Positions 56,343-64,000 of a stretch of 64,000 nt of DNA are shown in pieces. Under the pieces are notes generated by a model, which had not been told where the DNA came from, did not search any database, and was given only the letters and a program-made list of their open reading frames with translations. Source of the stretch: Kineothrix alysoides (lineage in GTDB: Bacteria; Bacillota; Clostridia; Lachnospirales; Lachnospiraceae); NCBI RefSeq assembly GCF_000732725.1, contig NZ_JPNB01000002.1, forward strand, positions 868,001 to 932,000. The letters run 5' to 3'. Made by a program: the position numbers and the translations under genes. Every line of letters begins with the position of its first letter. The stretch's first letter is position 1.

Positions 56343-57752
56343 TTATACCTCGATAACGCGAATCATATTTGTCCTGCCTGAAATGCCCAGCGGCACTCCT
56401 GCAGTCAGTACGACAATGTCTCCCCTCTTTACATAGCCTGCTCTTTCTACCGCATGGGTAGCTTCTTCGAACAAGTCGTCCGCTTTTTCTTCCTTTTGAA
56501 TCAATACAGGAACTACGCCCCATGATAAATTGAGCTGTCTGCACACTCTCGGATTTACCGCGCATGCGATAACCGGGCATGTCGGTTTATATCTGGAAAT
56601 CATCCCTGCCGTAAAACCTGACATCGTTACCGTGATAATAGCCGATGCGTTCAAATCGGAAGCTGTGGTGCATGTAGCGTGAGAAATCGCTGTGGTGATA
56701 TCCGGGTCCTCGCACCTGTTTCTCTTCATGCGAGAATCATAATCGATGTCGTTTTCCGTACGCTCCGCGATTTTTGCCATGGTCTTTACCGCTTCTACCG
56801 GGTATAAGCCTGCCGCAGTTTCCCCGGAAAGCATGATTGCCGTAGTTCCGTCATAAATAGCGTTGGCGATATCCGTGGTCTCCGCACGGGTCGGTCTCGG
56901 ATTCTTTATCATAGATTCTAACATCTGCGTCGCCGTAATTACGTGCTTACCCTGCGCCACAGCCATTTTAATCATCTGCTTCTGCAATACGGGAACCTCT
57001 TCGAGAGGTACCTCAACACCCATGTCGCCTCTGGCTACCATAATGCCGTCAGACACGGAGAGTATCTCTTCCAGGTTCTGGATTCCCTGCATATTTTCGA
57101 TTTTGGAAATAACCTTCATCGTGCTGTGGTACTCATCCAAAATCTTTCTTATTTCCAAAACGTCTTCTTTTGTTCTGACAAAGGAAGCCGCAATAAAATC
57201 ATAGCCTACTTCACAGCCGAAAATAATATCAGCCCTGTCGGTATCGCTTATATAAGGCATGGATAAAATAGCGTTGGGCACATTGACACCCTTATGGTTG
57301 GATACCGGACCGCCATTTACTACGGTACAAATTATATCCTCTCCCTTAATATCGGTTACTGTCATTTCAATCAGACCATCGTCGATTAAGATAGACATTC
57401 CGACAGAAATGTCATTTTTTAAGTTCTTGTATGTAATGGAGGCTCTCTTGGAATCTCCTAATACATCCTCAGTAGTCAGGGCAAAGAACTGCCCGGTCAC
57501 CAGTTCCGTTCTGCCGTCCTTAAAATCGCAGAGACGGATTTCCGGTCCTTTCGTATCCAAAAGTGTGGCTACGGGAAGCTTCAGCTCCTCGCTCAACCTT
57601 ATTACTCTGGCTAATTTCTCTTTATGCTGCTTATGTGTTCCATGGGAAAAGTTAAAACGGGCAACGTTCATGCCTGCTAACATCAACTCTCTCAATTTTT
57701 CTTCGCTCTCACTGGAAGGTCCTATCGTGCAGATTATTTTAGTTTTTCTCAT
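56343..57752 (-). CDS. pyk: Pyruvate kinase
   Basis: 469 residues: KIICTIGPSS, RFNFSHGTHKQH, substrate loop VISKIENMQGI and MVARGDMGVEVPLEEVP. It makes pyruvate and ATP from PEP. Short form without the C-terminal phosphohistidine-like extension found in Bacillus Pyk. Confidence 0.96.
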   Translation of the reverse strand: MRKTKIICTIGPSSESEEKLRELMLAGMNVARFNFSHGTHKQHKEKLARVIRLSEELKLPVATLLDTKGPEIRLCDFKDGRTELVTGQFFALTTEDVLGDSKRASITYKNLKNDISVGMSILIDDGLIEMTVTDIKGEDIICTVVNGGPVSNHKGVNVPNAILSMPYISDTDRADIIFGCEVGYDFIAASFVRTKEDVLEIRKILDEYHSTMKVISKIENMQGIQNLEEILSVSDGIMVARGDMGVEVPLEEVPVLQKQMIKMAVAQGKHVITATQMLESMIKNPRPTRAETTDIANAIYDGTTAIMLSGETAAGLYPVEAVKTMAKIAERTENDIDYDSRMKRNRCEDPDITTAISHATCTTASDLNASAIITVTMSGFTAGMISRYKPTCPVIACAVNPRVCRQLNLSWGVVPVLIQKEEKADDLFEEATHAVERAGYVKRGDIVVLTAGVPLGISGRTNMIRVIEV

Positions 57753-57770
57753 GTTACATATATCTCCTTT

Positions 57771-59231
57771 TTATTCAACATTTTTCTTTGATTCGTTAAC
57801 ACTTCCCAGTACCTTAAGCATTCCGTCCTGCACACCTTGTACGCACAATCCTGTGCGAAGATAGAAATCGATTGCTTTCACCGTACTGCCGTCTATTTTT
57901 TCTCCGGGTACCGTAATCGGAATTCCCGGGGGATATAAGTTAATAAATTCGGCGGACGTCCTGCCCTGCGCTTCCCGAACCGGTATATAATCATACCCTT
58001 TTTCGTCCGATAACGCAATCGCTTTTGCAATAGGCATCATTGTTTCCAGAGGCATCAAGGTGCTTTCCTCCTGCTCGTCCGTTGCAGCCGCCGTTATTTC
58101 ACCATCAATTTCCAGTAAAGCCCCGGCAAGCCGTTCCAATCCATCCGGCCCGTCCATCGGGGAAAGCATTGCCAACACATAGCTTCCTGCCGCCATTTCA
58201 AGCTGGAGGTGGTATCTCTCTCTTAGAATATCGTAGAGCTGCTGCCCCGTCAATTCCCCGTTCTTTATGGAAATTACTACTTTTATGGGATCCATGGCCC
58301 GCATACAGCAGCCGAAAGCTGACTTCTTGTCCATGATCTCCAGATATCTGCATTCTGCAACTTCTTTTGCGAAGCTGCTCCGGTGATTCAACAGCTGCTC
58401 TAAAAGCTGCCTTCCCTCCCTTTTCATCAGATTCATGCAGGAATCGATGGATGCCATAAGGACGTATGAGGGGCTGCTGGTCTGGAAGACCTTAAGGTAC
58501 CTCTTAAGGCGTTCTCTGTTCACCAACTTTCCGCTTACATGCAAAAGAGATGTCTGTGTCATGGCGGGCAATGTCTTGTGAACGCTGTGTATTACTATAT
58601 CCGCGCCCTGCCTCACCGCATTCTCCGGAAAGGCTTCATGAAAACCGAAATGCGCTCCGTGTGCCTCGTCCACAATGAGGGGCTTTCCATATCTATGTGT
58701 TATATCGGCAATTTTTCCGATATCAGATATCACTCCTTCATAGGTAGGAGAGGTAATGATTACCGCCGCTATATCCGGCTGTTCCTTCAAGAGCAATTCC
58801 ACTTCCCCGGGAGTTACCGCATCCGCGATACCATACTCCTTTACTACGTCAGGATATAAATAGGATACCTGAAGCTCCTGCAGATAAACAGCATAATACA
58901 CCGACCTATGGCAGTTCCTCGCCGCTAAAAGCCGGTCTCCCCTTTGTGTAACTGCGAAAATCGCGCTGAGTATCCCGCAGGTGCTTCCGTTTACAAGGAA
59001 GAATGTCTCCTCCGCGCCATAAAGCTTCGCCGCATCCTGCTGCGCCCTTTGCAAAATTCCCTGCGCCTGATGCAGGTTGTCGAATCCGTCTATTTCTGTA
59101 ATATCGATTCCGTATGCCGCCTCCAGAGCGCTGCCGCACTTACCCGCAACGTTTCTCTTATGCCCCGGCATGTGAAACGGATAGTAGTCGGAATCTGCGT
59201 ATTTTTCCAGTTGTTCAAATAAATCGCTCAA
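57771..59231 (-). CDS. Orn/Lys/Arg decarboxylase family (YaaO-like)
   Basis: 486 residues, a short form of the PLP-dependent arginine/lysine decarboxylases. PFHMPGHKRN near the start, DEAHGAHFGFHEAFP, and the PLP lysine in HSVHKTLPAMTQ. Substrate is arginine, lysine or ornithine; polyamine synthesis is the usual role. Leads the pyk-gmk-like-yaaR-holB run. Confidence 0.9.
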   Translation of the reverse strand: MSDLFEQLEKYADSDYYPFHMPGHKRNVAGKCGSALEAAYGIDITEIDGFDNLHQAQGILQRAQQDAAKLYGAEETFFLVNGSTCGILSAIFAVTQRGDRLLAARNCHRSVYYAVYLQELQVSYLYPDVVKEYGIADAVTPGEVELLLKEQPDIAAVIITSPTYEGVISDIGKIADITHRYGKPLIVDEAHGAHFGFHEAFPENAVRQGADIVIHSVHKTLPAMTQTSLLHVSGKLVNRERLKRYLKVFQTSSPSYVLMASIDSCMNLMKREGRQLLEQLLNHRSSFAKEVAECRYLEIMDKKSAFGCCMRAMDPIKVVISIKNGELTGQQLYDILRERYHLQLEMAAGSYVLAMLSPMDGPDGLERLAGALLEIDGEITAAATDEQEESTLMPLETMMPIAKAIALSDEKGYDYIPVREAQGRTSAEFINLYPPGIPITVPGEKIDGSTVKAIDFYLRTGLCVQGVQDGMLKVLGSVNESKKNVE

Positions 59232-59243
59232 TCTTTTACCCTT

Positions 59244-59270
59244 TTGAGTGTTTCTTGTTCCTTACTCATT
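59244..59270. repeat. GAGT mini-hairpin repeat with longer loop
   Basis: GAGTGTTTCTTGTTCCTTAC followed by TCATT; part of the repeat supplies the stop codon of the HD-domain gene. Confidence 0.6.
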
Positions 59271-59853
59271 CATACTGCACTTTCACTTTAATACCCAGCT
59301 TTGGCTCTCTTCTGGCAAGATACCGCTTCCCGTCTCCCCGGTGCAAACGTATCGTCTCCAAAAGGGAGCAGTATTTATCTGCGGTAGTTACTATCCACGC
59401 CTCACGGCACTGTGGCGGAACTACTGTAAGAGGCCACATATGCTTCTTGATGATGTCCCTTTCTCTGGGGGTAAGCTTATATTCCTTGGAAGCGTTTCTA
59501 AGCGCTATCCCCGGGTGGTAAAAGCCATGCAGCCGCTTTCTGTCCTCCCGCTGCTTATCGTGCCAGTCATAAAGAAAATAGTCGTGAAGCAACGCCCCAC
59601 GCACCAGCTCTCTTTGGCTGCAGCTGATCCTGAGCTTTCTGCTGATGGCTAAGCTGTATTTGGCAACATTGACGCAATGATTATTTACAGTCATATTTCC
59701 GTGCTGGATATGCTCGTTTGTCTTCTTGAAGTTGTCGGAATCCAGGATATCTCCTCCATGCTCCTTCAGCAGGATGTTCAATTCCTTTTGCTTATGGAAA
59801 GCTTCTCTCAGCCTTTCCCTCTTCTTTTCACTCTTTTTCACTGTATCTTTCAT
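59266..59853 (-). CDS. HD-domain phosphohydrolase
   Basis: 195 residues. Metal-binding pattern: H in VNNHCVNVAKYSLAI, HD in GALLHDYFLYDW, H in LHGFYHPGIA, H in IKKHMWPLT and D in TTADKY. Likely a nucleotide phosphohydrolase; substrate unknown. It precedes the decarboxylase gene by 35 bases. Confidence 0.88.
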   Translation of the reverse strand: MKDTVKKSEKKRERLREAFHKQKELNILLKEHGGDILDSDNFKKTNEHIQHGNMTVNNHCVNVAKYSLAISRKLRISCSQRELVRGALLHDYFLYDWHDKQREDRKRLHGFYHPGIALRNASKEYKLTPRERDIIKKHMWPLTVVPPQCREAWIVTTADKYCSLLETIRLHRGDGKRYLARREPKLGIKVKVQYE

Positions 59854-59908
59854 CTCGTATTCAATCCCAGCTTTCTTGATTATACAAGCCTTTTTACCGA
59901 ATTACTAA

Positions 59909-61303
59909 TTAATAATAACACACAACGGGGAATCCGGTATATATATATTCATAAATTATTTTTGCATTTTCCAATGGAAGATTAATACAGCCATGAGAAC
60001 CGCTGGTCTCATATATCTGTCCGCCGAAAGAGCCGCGCCATGTGGCGTCGTGCATTCCGATATTTCCATTAAAAGGCATCCAATAGTTCACAGGTGTCTC
60101 ATAGCCTTCTCCCCGAAGCACCGCATTTTTAGACTTATAGGTCAGACCAAATACTCCCGCCGGCGTGTTCCAGCCCCTGGACGCGTTTCCTGAAACGAAA
60201 TCGCTTTCTAAGGTCATAACGCCTTCTACATATAAATATAGATGCTGGCTGCTCAAATCAATCTCCACATAGCTGTTTCCAATGTCCTGCTGTCCCTGAA
60301 CTGCTGCCGTGTAGATGTATGCAGGCTCCCTGATCTGAGTTTCTGCGTTTTTTATAGCCGTGGTCAGTGCTTCTATCTCGGTCTCCTTGTTGGTCTTCCA
60401 CCCATAGGCACCGCTTTTCAATTCGATTTCTCTGCCGTCGGTGGTATGGAATATGCGGTTTTTCCCGTAAGTATCATACAGTTTAGCCTGCTCCGTCACA
60501 AATTCCCTTATTTTCTCATCATCCAACGCTACCGAATCCTTCGTTATGACAACCCAGCCGCTTATTACATCTGAGTCCACCACTACATCGCTTCCATTCC
60601 AATTATAGACAATCTTGGCTGAAATGTATTTATTGGCCTGATCCGCCAGTTCATTTAACGTCTCATCGTCGGCATTCACTTTTGCATAGCGGTAACAATC
60701 CTTTTCATCGAGATTTACTGACCGCTCCATGCTGCCTATCGCTTCTTTGATCACCTGTACTGCCTTCTTCCGTAATATATCCGTTCCCGGGCTGCTATCA
60801 GCAACGAGATAGCATTTTCCTTCGGAGGAATAGGTGAGATAAGCATCGCTGGGCGCCCTGATATTCTCCTTTTTAAAGAAAGTAAGTCCGTCTATTTTCT
60901 CATCCAGTATATCTTCATTATATTCTACTAATTGCGGTATGTCATAGGAATATTCCTTAAAAAATCCTAAAATCCATAGCAGAGGACTCTGCTCCTTCTT
61001 CACGTTTATGAACGAATCATCAACTATGTATTCCATATCTATATCAGCCGGCAAAATCGTATCGTACATTCCCTCTCTCCCTTGAATCTCAAGAGAATAT
61101 TCCTGAAACTCCCGGTACATGATGGCCTCCGCCTCCACCGGTGTCTTATAGCTGTAATCGTCTCCATTTATTTTTGTTTGATAATAATAATGATCTTCGA
61201 AAAACAGAGAAAAACCGGCATACGTAACCGCTGTCAGCAAAACACTCACAATGGCCACAGTGACTGCGACTTTCTTCCATAATGATTTTTTTCTCTTTTC
61301 CAT
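59909..61303 (-). CDS. L,D-transpeptidase with peptidoglycan-binding domain
   Basis: 464 residues: N-terminal membrane anchor at about 11-33, a PG_binding_4-type region from about 50 to 250 with TPVEAEAIMYREFQ, and a YkuD catalytic domain from about 335 with YVEIDLSSQHLYLYVEG and the active-site SGSHGCINLP. It makes 3-3 crosslinks or links proteins to peptidoglycan outside the cell. Confidence 0.93.
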   Translation of the reverse strand: MEKRKKSLWKKVAVTVAIVSVLLTAVTYAGFSLFFEDHYYYQTKINGDDYSYKTPVEAEAIMYREFQEYSLEIQGREGMYDTILPADIDMEYIVDDSFINVKKEQSPLLWILGFFKEYSYDIPQLVEYNEDILDEKIDGLTFFKKENIRAPSDAYLTYSSEGKCYLVADSSPGTDILRKKAVQVIKEAIGSMERSVNLDEKDCYRYAKVNADDETLNELADQANKYISAKIVYNWNGSDVVVDSDVISGWVVITKDSVALDDEKIREFVTEQAKLYDTYGKNRIFHTTDGREIELKSGAYGWKTNKETEIEALTTAIKNAETQIREPAYIYTAAVQGQQDIGNSYVEIDLSSQHLYLYVEGVMTLESDFVSGNASRGWNTPAGVFGLTYKSKNAVLRGEGYETPVNYWMPFNGNIGMHDATWRGSFGGQIYETSGSHGCINLPLENAKIIYEYIYTGFPVVCYY

Positions 61304-61335
61304 GTTCCTGTTCCCCTATCATTTGTCTCTCTATT

Positions 61336-61671
61336 TTATGTGAATATCATTTGAATAAGCACCATATAACATATTGTTCCCAAACCTACCGAAATCAGTA
61401 TGTTCTTTTTCCACAAATGTAAAATTGCTACAAGTACAACGGAAATCAGTTCAGGAAGCCCATGAGTTCCCTCCATAATCCTGACATTTCGCAGACAATA
61501 TACGACCAGAGTAGCCATGATCGCCTCCGGAAGAAACTTTCCTAAATAATGTATTGTTCCGGGCACCTGCCTGCTGCCGCCGAACATAAGAAACGGAACC
61601 GCGCGTATTAAAATCGTGCAGACCGATACTACCGCAATAATCGCAATCGAATGCATGATGTTCATATACAT
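61336..61671 (-). CDS. azlD: Branched-chain amino acid exporter subunit AzlD
   Basis: About 111 residues from ATG 61671 (GACGAGG upstream); the frame back to 61761 overlaps azlC without a ribosome site. Four membrane helices with IRAVPFLMFGGS and YLGKFLPEAIMATLVVYCL, typical of AzlD. It partners AzlC. Confidence 0.9.
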   Translation of the reverse strand: MYMNIMHSIAIIAVVSVCTILIRAVPFLMFGGSRQVPGTIHYLGKFLPEAIMATLVVYCLRNVRIMEGTHGLPELISVVLVAILHLWKKNILISVGLGTICYMVLIQMIFT

Positions 61672-61687
61672 AACCTCGTCTTTCTCT

Positions 61688-62425
61688 CTATTCTTCCGCT
61701 GAAATACCGGATTCGTCCTGTATCTTCGCCTCTTTACCATCCAGATTCTTTCTTGCTGCAATTAAAATGATAACGGACGTAAGCAGGGACGGAAGAATAA
61801 ACCTGTCAGCCCCAAATGCGAGCAAAAACAACAAGGACATTAAAAAGCCTATGATTGCCGGAACATGGGACTTGCTTTCCTGCCACTGCTCCACCACGAT
61901 CGCCACGAACAAAGCAGTCATGGAAAAGTCTATTCCTGTAGAGTCAAAGGTGATAAGCTGACCTGCCAGTCCGCCGATTACCGAGCCCGTAATCCAATAG
62001 CATTGATTGAAGAAAGAAATGCCAAACATCACTTTCTTTTCATCCATTTCGGGGGGAATCTTGGTCCTGCACAGCACGGAATATGTTTCATCCGTCAAAG
62101 AGAATACCATATAGGGGTACACTTTCCCCATGTTACGGTATTTTTCGATAAAAGAAAAACCATAAAAGATATGTCTGCCGTTAATAAATAACGTCATAAT
62201 TGCCGTATAAAAAAGGCTTGCGCCGCCGGAAAGCAGCGTAACCATTACAAACTGCATACTTCCCGCATAAACGACCGTACTGATCGCAAATGCCCACAAA
62301 AAATGATATCCTGCATCCTGCAGCATCAAGCCGAACGCAATGCCTAAAAATATATAACCGAGCATAACCGGTATCGATTGCTTGAATGCATATTGTATAC
62401 AAGATGTTCCTTTATCTTTTTCCAA
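61688..62425 (-). CDS. azlC: Branched-chain amino acid exporter AzlC
   Basis: 245 residues, about seven membrane helices, AzlC motifs PVMLGYIFLGIAFGLML, YAGSMQFVMV and MTLFINGRHIFYG. With AzlD it exports leucine/valine analogues. No AzlB regulator gene is adjacent. Confidence 0.93.
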   Translation of the reverse strand: MEKDKGTSCIQYAFKQSIPVMLGYIFLGIAFGLMLQDAGYHFLWAFAISTVVYAGSMQFVMVTLLSGGASLFYTAIMTLFINGRHIFYGFSFIEKYRNMGKVYPYMVFSLTDETYSVLCRTKIPPEMDEKKVMFGISFFNQCYWITGSVIGGLAGQLITFDSTGIDFSMTALFVAIVVEQWQESKSHVPAIIGFLMSLLFLLAFGADRFILPSLLTSVIILIAARKNLDGKEAKIQDESGISAEE

Positions 62426-62520
62426 TGAAAATCACCTCAAAATTCACTTTATTGTATCATTAATGGGGTAATTAATCAATGTTGGAATACGCACTTTATT
62501 GGAATATGTACTTTCAGGGA

Positions 62521-62572
62521 AGGAAAAAATAAAGCAATTCCCGTAAGGATATCTCCTTTTTGAGAACTGCCT
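62521..62572 (-). terminator. Terminator of the beta-lactamase-fold gene
   Basis: On the minus strand a 12 bp stem (GGCAGTTCTC pairing with GGGAATTGC, one bulge) with an inner AAGGA/TCCTT stem, then ATTTTTTCC. Confidence 0.75.
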
Positions 62573-62594
62573 TTAACACGATTACCTGTCTGCC

Positions 62595-62619
62595 TATATG
62601 CTTTCCGGACAAGCATATA
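62595..62619. repeat. Short perfect inverted repeat
   Basis: TATATGCTT and AAGCATATA separated by seven bases, right after the hydrolase stop; no T run. Confidence 0.5.
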
Positions 62620-62625
62620 AAATAT

Positions 62626-63804
62626 TTAGCAAAGCTCGCTCCAAACAGCATTTTTCAACCGCCTCGTCAAAGATGTGGTTCCTGCGTCTTTAAGCTGGAA
62701 GGTAAGCAACATCGTCAGCTTATCCTTCGGGCTATTAGCAAAATATGCACCCAGCCATCCGTCCCAGCCATACTCCCCTTCTGTTGTCATCATACAAGTT
62801 TTTCCGGGCTGCGTCACAATGCGCAGAAGATTTGCATAAGTATGCCCGCCTAAGCCATCCCAGCCCCGTTCCAGTACATCCTGCTGCCACGGCAGCAATT
62901 TGGCCTGTGTCATATATCGTACAGTCTGCGGCTTCATAAGCTGCCCGCCTGCATAGCTTCCCCCGGCCAATAACATCGAAGCAAATTTTTCATAATCATC
63001 CAGCGTAGATGCGAGACCCGCACCGCCCGACTCAAATGCCGGCGGCTGTTTCATAACATTGGAAATCCCCAGGTGGCTTCCCGTGTACAAAACCAGTCCG
63101 TCCGCGGTTCTTTCATATACCTTAGCCAGCCTCCCCTGCTTTTCCTGCGGCACATAAAATCCGGTGTCCTGCATTCCAAGAGGATTAAAGAATTCTTCCT
63201 TTAAGAATTCCCCGAAGGGCACTCCACATATTACCTCGATTACAGCGCCAAGCACATCTGCAGAGGTTCCATACTGCCACGAATCCCCCGGATGGAATGC
63301 CAATGGAAGGAGCCCCAGAGAATTAGCGATTTCCACCGTGGTAAGAGCGTCCTTTCCCGGCAACCTTTCATCGACTTTATGAAACAGCTTCTCTGTTTCT
63401 ATGGAGCTGATACTCGTAGTATCTCCGCCATAGACCAGCCCTGAAGTCATGTTCAACAGCTCGCAAATTCGCATCGGACGCCTTGCCGGAGTTCTTCCTT
63501 TTCCTCCTGCAACAGACATATCGTGAAAGCCCGGCAGAAAGTCCTCCACAAAAGCCCCCGGATCCAAAAGCCCACGCTCCATCAAAAGCATTGCTGCTGC
63601 CGCAGTCACCGGCTTTGTCATAGAATAAAGTCTTGCGATCGTATCCCGCTCATATGACTTTTTCTCTGCCCTGTCCGCATATCCTGCCTGCGCATATGCA
63701 ATTTCTTTTCCCTCTTTCAGTACCAGTATATTTGCTCCGGCAATTTCCTCATTATCCACAGCCCGGAGTAATAGTTGCTCCAATTTTCCACTTAATATTT
63801 TCAT
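62626..63804 (-). CDS. Class C beta-lactamase-fold serine hydrolase
   Basis: About 392 residues from ATG 63804. Nucleophile motif SMTK in LYSMTKPVTAAAAMLL, tyrosine in WQYGTSADVLG and GLGGHTYANLLR near the C-terminus. No signal peptide, so it is likely cytoplasmic esterase or peptidase rather than a true beta-lactamase. Confidence 0.9.
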   Translation of the reverse strand: MKILSGKLEQLLLRAVDNEEIAGANILVLKEGKEIAYAQAGYADRAEKKSYERDTIARLYSMTKPVTAAAAMLLMERGLLDPGAFVEDFLPGFHDMSVAGGKGRTPARRPMRICELLNMTSGLVYGGDTTSISSIETEKLFHKVDERLPGKDALTTVEIANSLGLLPLAFHPGDSWQYGTSADVLGAVIEVICGVPFGEFLKEEFFNPLGMQDTGFYVPQEKQGRLAKVYERTADGLVLYTGSHLGISNVMKQPPAFESGGAGLASTLDDYEKFASMLLAGGSYAGGQLMKPQTVRYMTQAKLLPWQQDVLERGWDGLGGHTYANLLRIVTQPGKTCMMTTEGEYGWDGWLGAYFANSPKDKLTMLLTFQLKDAGTTSLTRRLKNAVWSELC

Positions 63805-63903
63805 ATATACAGCACCCCTATTCATTAGCCATTATTAAAAACCATTATATCATAAACAGAAAGATCGACTACCATACAAATTGCACTTTTAAAACCTGAC
63901 AAA

Positions 63904-64000
63904 TTACGAATCATGGTCGCTATCATCCACTTTGTGCCGGCTCACCATAAATCTATTCTCAGCTTTATAAAATCCGTATTTTTCATATAAGCCATGGGCA
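63904..64000 (-). CDS. GNAT-type acetyltransferase (partial, C-terminal end)
   Basis: The last about 32 codons are visible and run off the right edge. HGLYEKYGFYKAENRFMV is the typical final strand-helix of GNAT N-acetyltransferases. Substrate unknown. Confidence 0.65.
   Translation of the reverse strand, partial: AHGLYEKYGFYKAENRFMVSRHKVDDSDHDS

Noticed and set aside
62626-63804. Antibiotic resistance beta-lactamase
   Set aside because: Class C fold but no signal peptide and no resistance context; this family is mostly esterases and peptidases.

Overview
The window looks like chromosome from a spore-forming, motile, anaerobic Firmicute, most likely Lachnospiraceae (Clostridium cluster XIVa). 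This rests on the AGGAGG-type ribosome sites, spmA/spmB, the type II fatty acid cluster with FabK as enoyl reductase, YesM/YesN-type two-component pairs beside sugar ABC transporters, and a yaaO-yaaR-holB-ricT-trmN-rsmI block like that of Bacillus and Clostridium. I see no rRNA, tRNA, CRISPR array, intact insertion sequence or phage gene.

Layout. 0-5 kb: the end of an Mrr-type nuclease, a hemerythrin-like protein short of metal ligands, an ABC-class ATPase, a nitroreductase and spmB without a normal start. 5-13.7 kb: an MCP fused to PilZ, a Cache-domain MCP with a small partner, an aldehyde dehydrogenase with a DUF2804 protein, and an ECF sigma factor with a DUF4179 anti-sigma-like protein. 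13.8-27 kb: a single-strand glycoside locus of histidine kinase, AraC-type regulator, lipoprotein and two permeases (no ATPase), a GH31 enzyme, a zinc dehydrogenase, a YicI-like alpha-xylosidase and an IlvD/Edd dehydratase. It would import alpha-xylosides or alpha-glucosides, cleave them and possibly oxidise and dehydrate a product.

27-31 kb is an AT-rich, gene-poor patch with two genes that overlap by 38 bases: a three-domain protein ending in a Nudix hydrolase, and a radical SAM enzyme with viperin-like layout. This is the best candidate here for an undescribed, possibly defensive, nucleotide-modifying system. spmA lies just beyond it, 26 kb from spmB but on the same strand and in the usual A-to-B order, as if this whole stretch had entered the spmAB operon. 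31.7-40.7 kb: a ribose/AI-2-class ABC operon with a hexulose-phosphate isomerase, divergent from its own kinase/regulator pair.

40.7-48.8 kb is the fatty acid operon acpP-fabK-fabD-fabG-fabF-fabZ-(FabK-like)-fabH, read leftward from a strong promoter that overlaps a FabT-like palindrome; acc genes and fabT are absent, and an SDR gene follows. 48.8-59.9 kb: a PEP-synthase-like protein without its phosphohistidine domain, then housekeeping genes (rsmI, trmN-like, ricT, holB, yaaR, a guanylate-kinase-like gene, pyk, a PLP decarboxylase, an HD protein). 59.9-64 kb: an L,D-transpeptidase, AzlC/AzlD, a class C beta-lactamase-fold hydrolase and the end of a GNAT acetyltransferase. Two repeat families lie between genes: a 131-145 bp palindromic MITE-like element (two copies) and a GAGT-loop-ACTC mini-hairpin (five loci).
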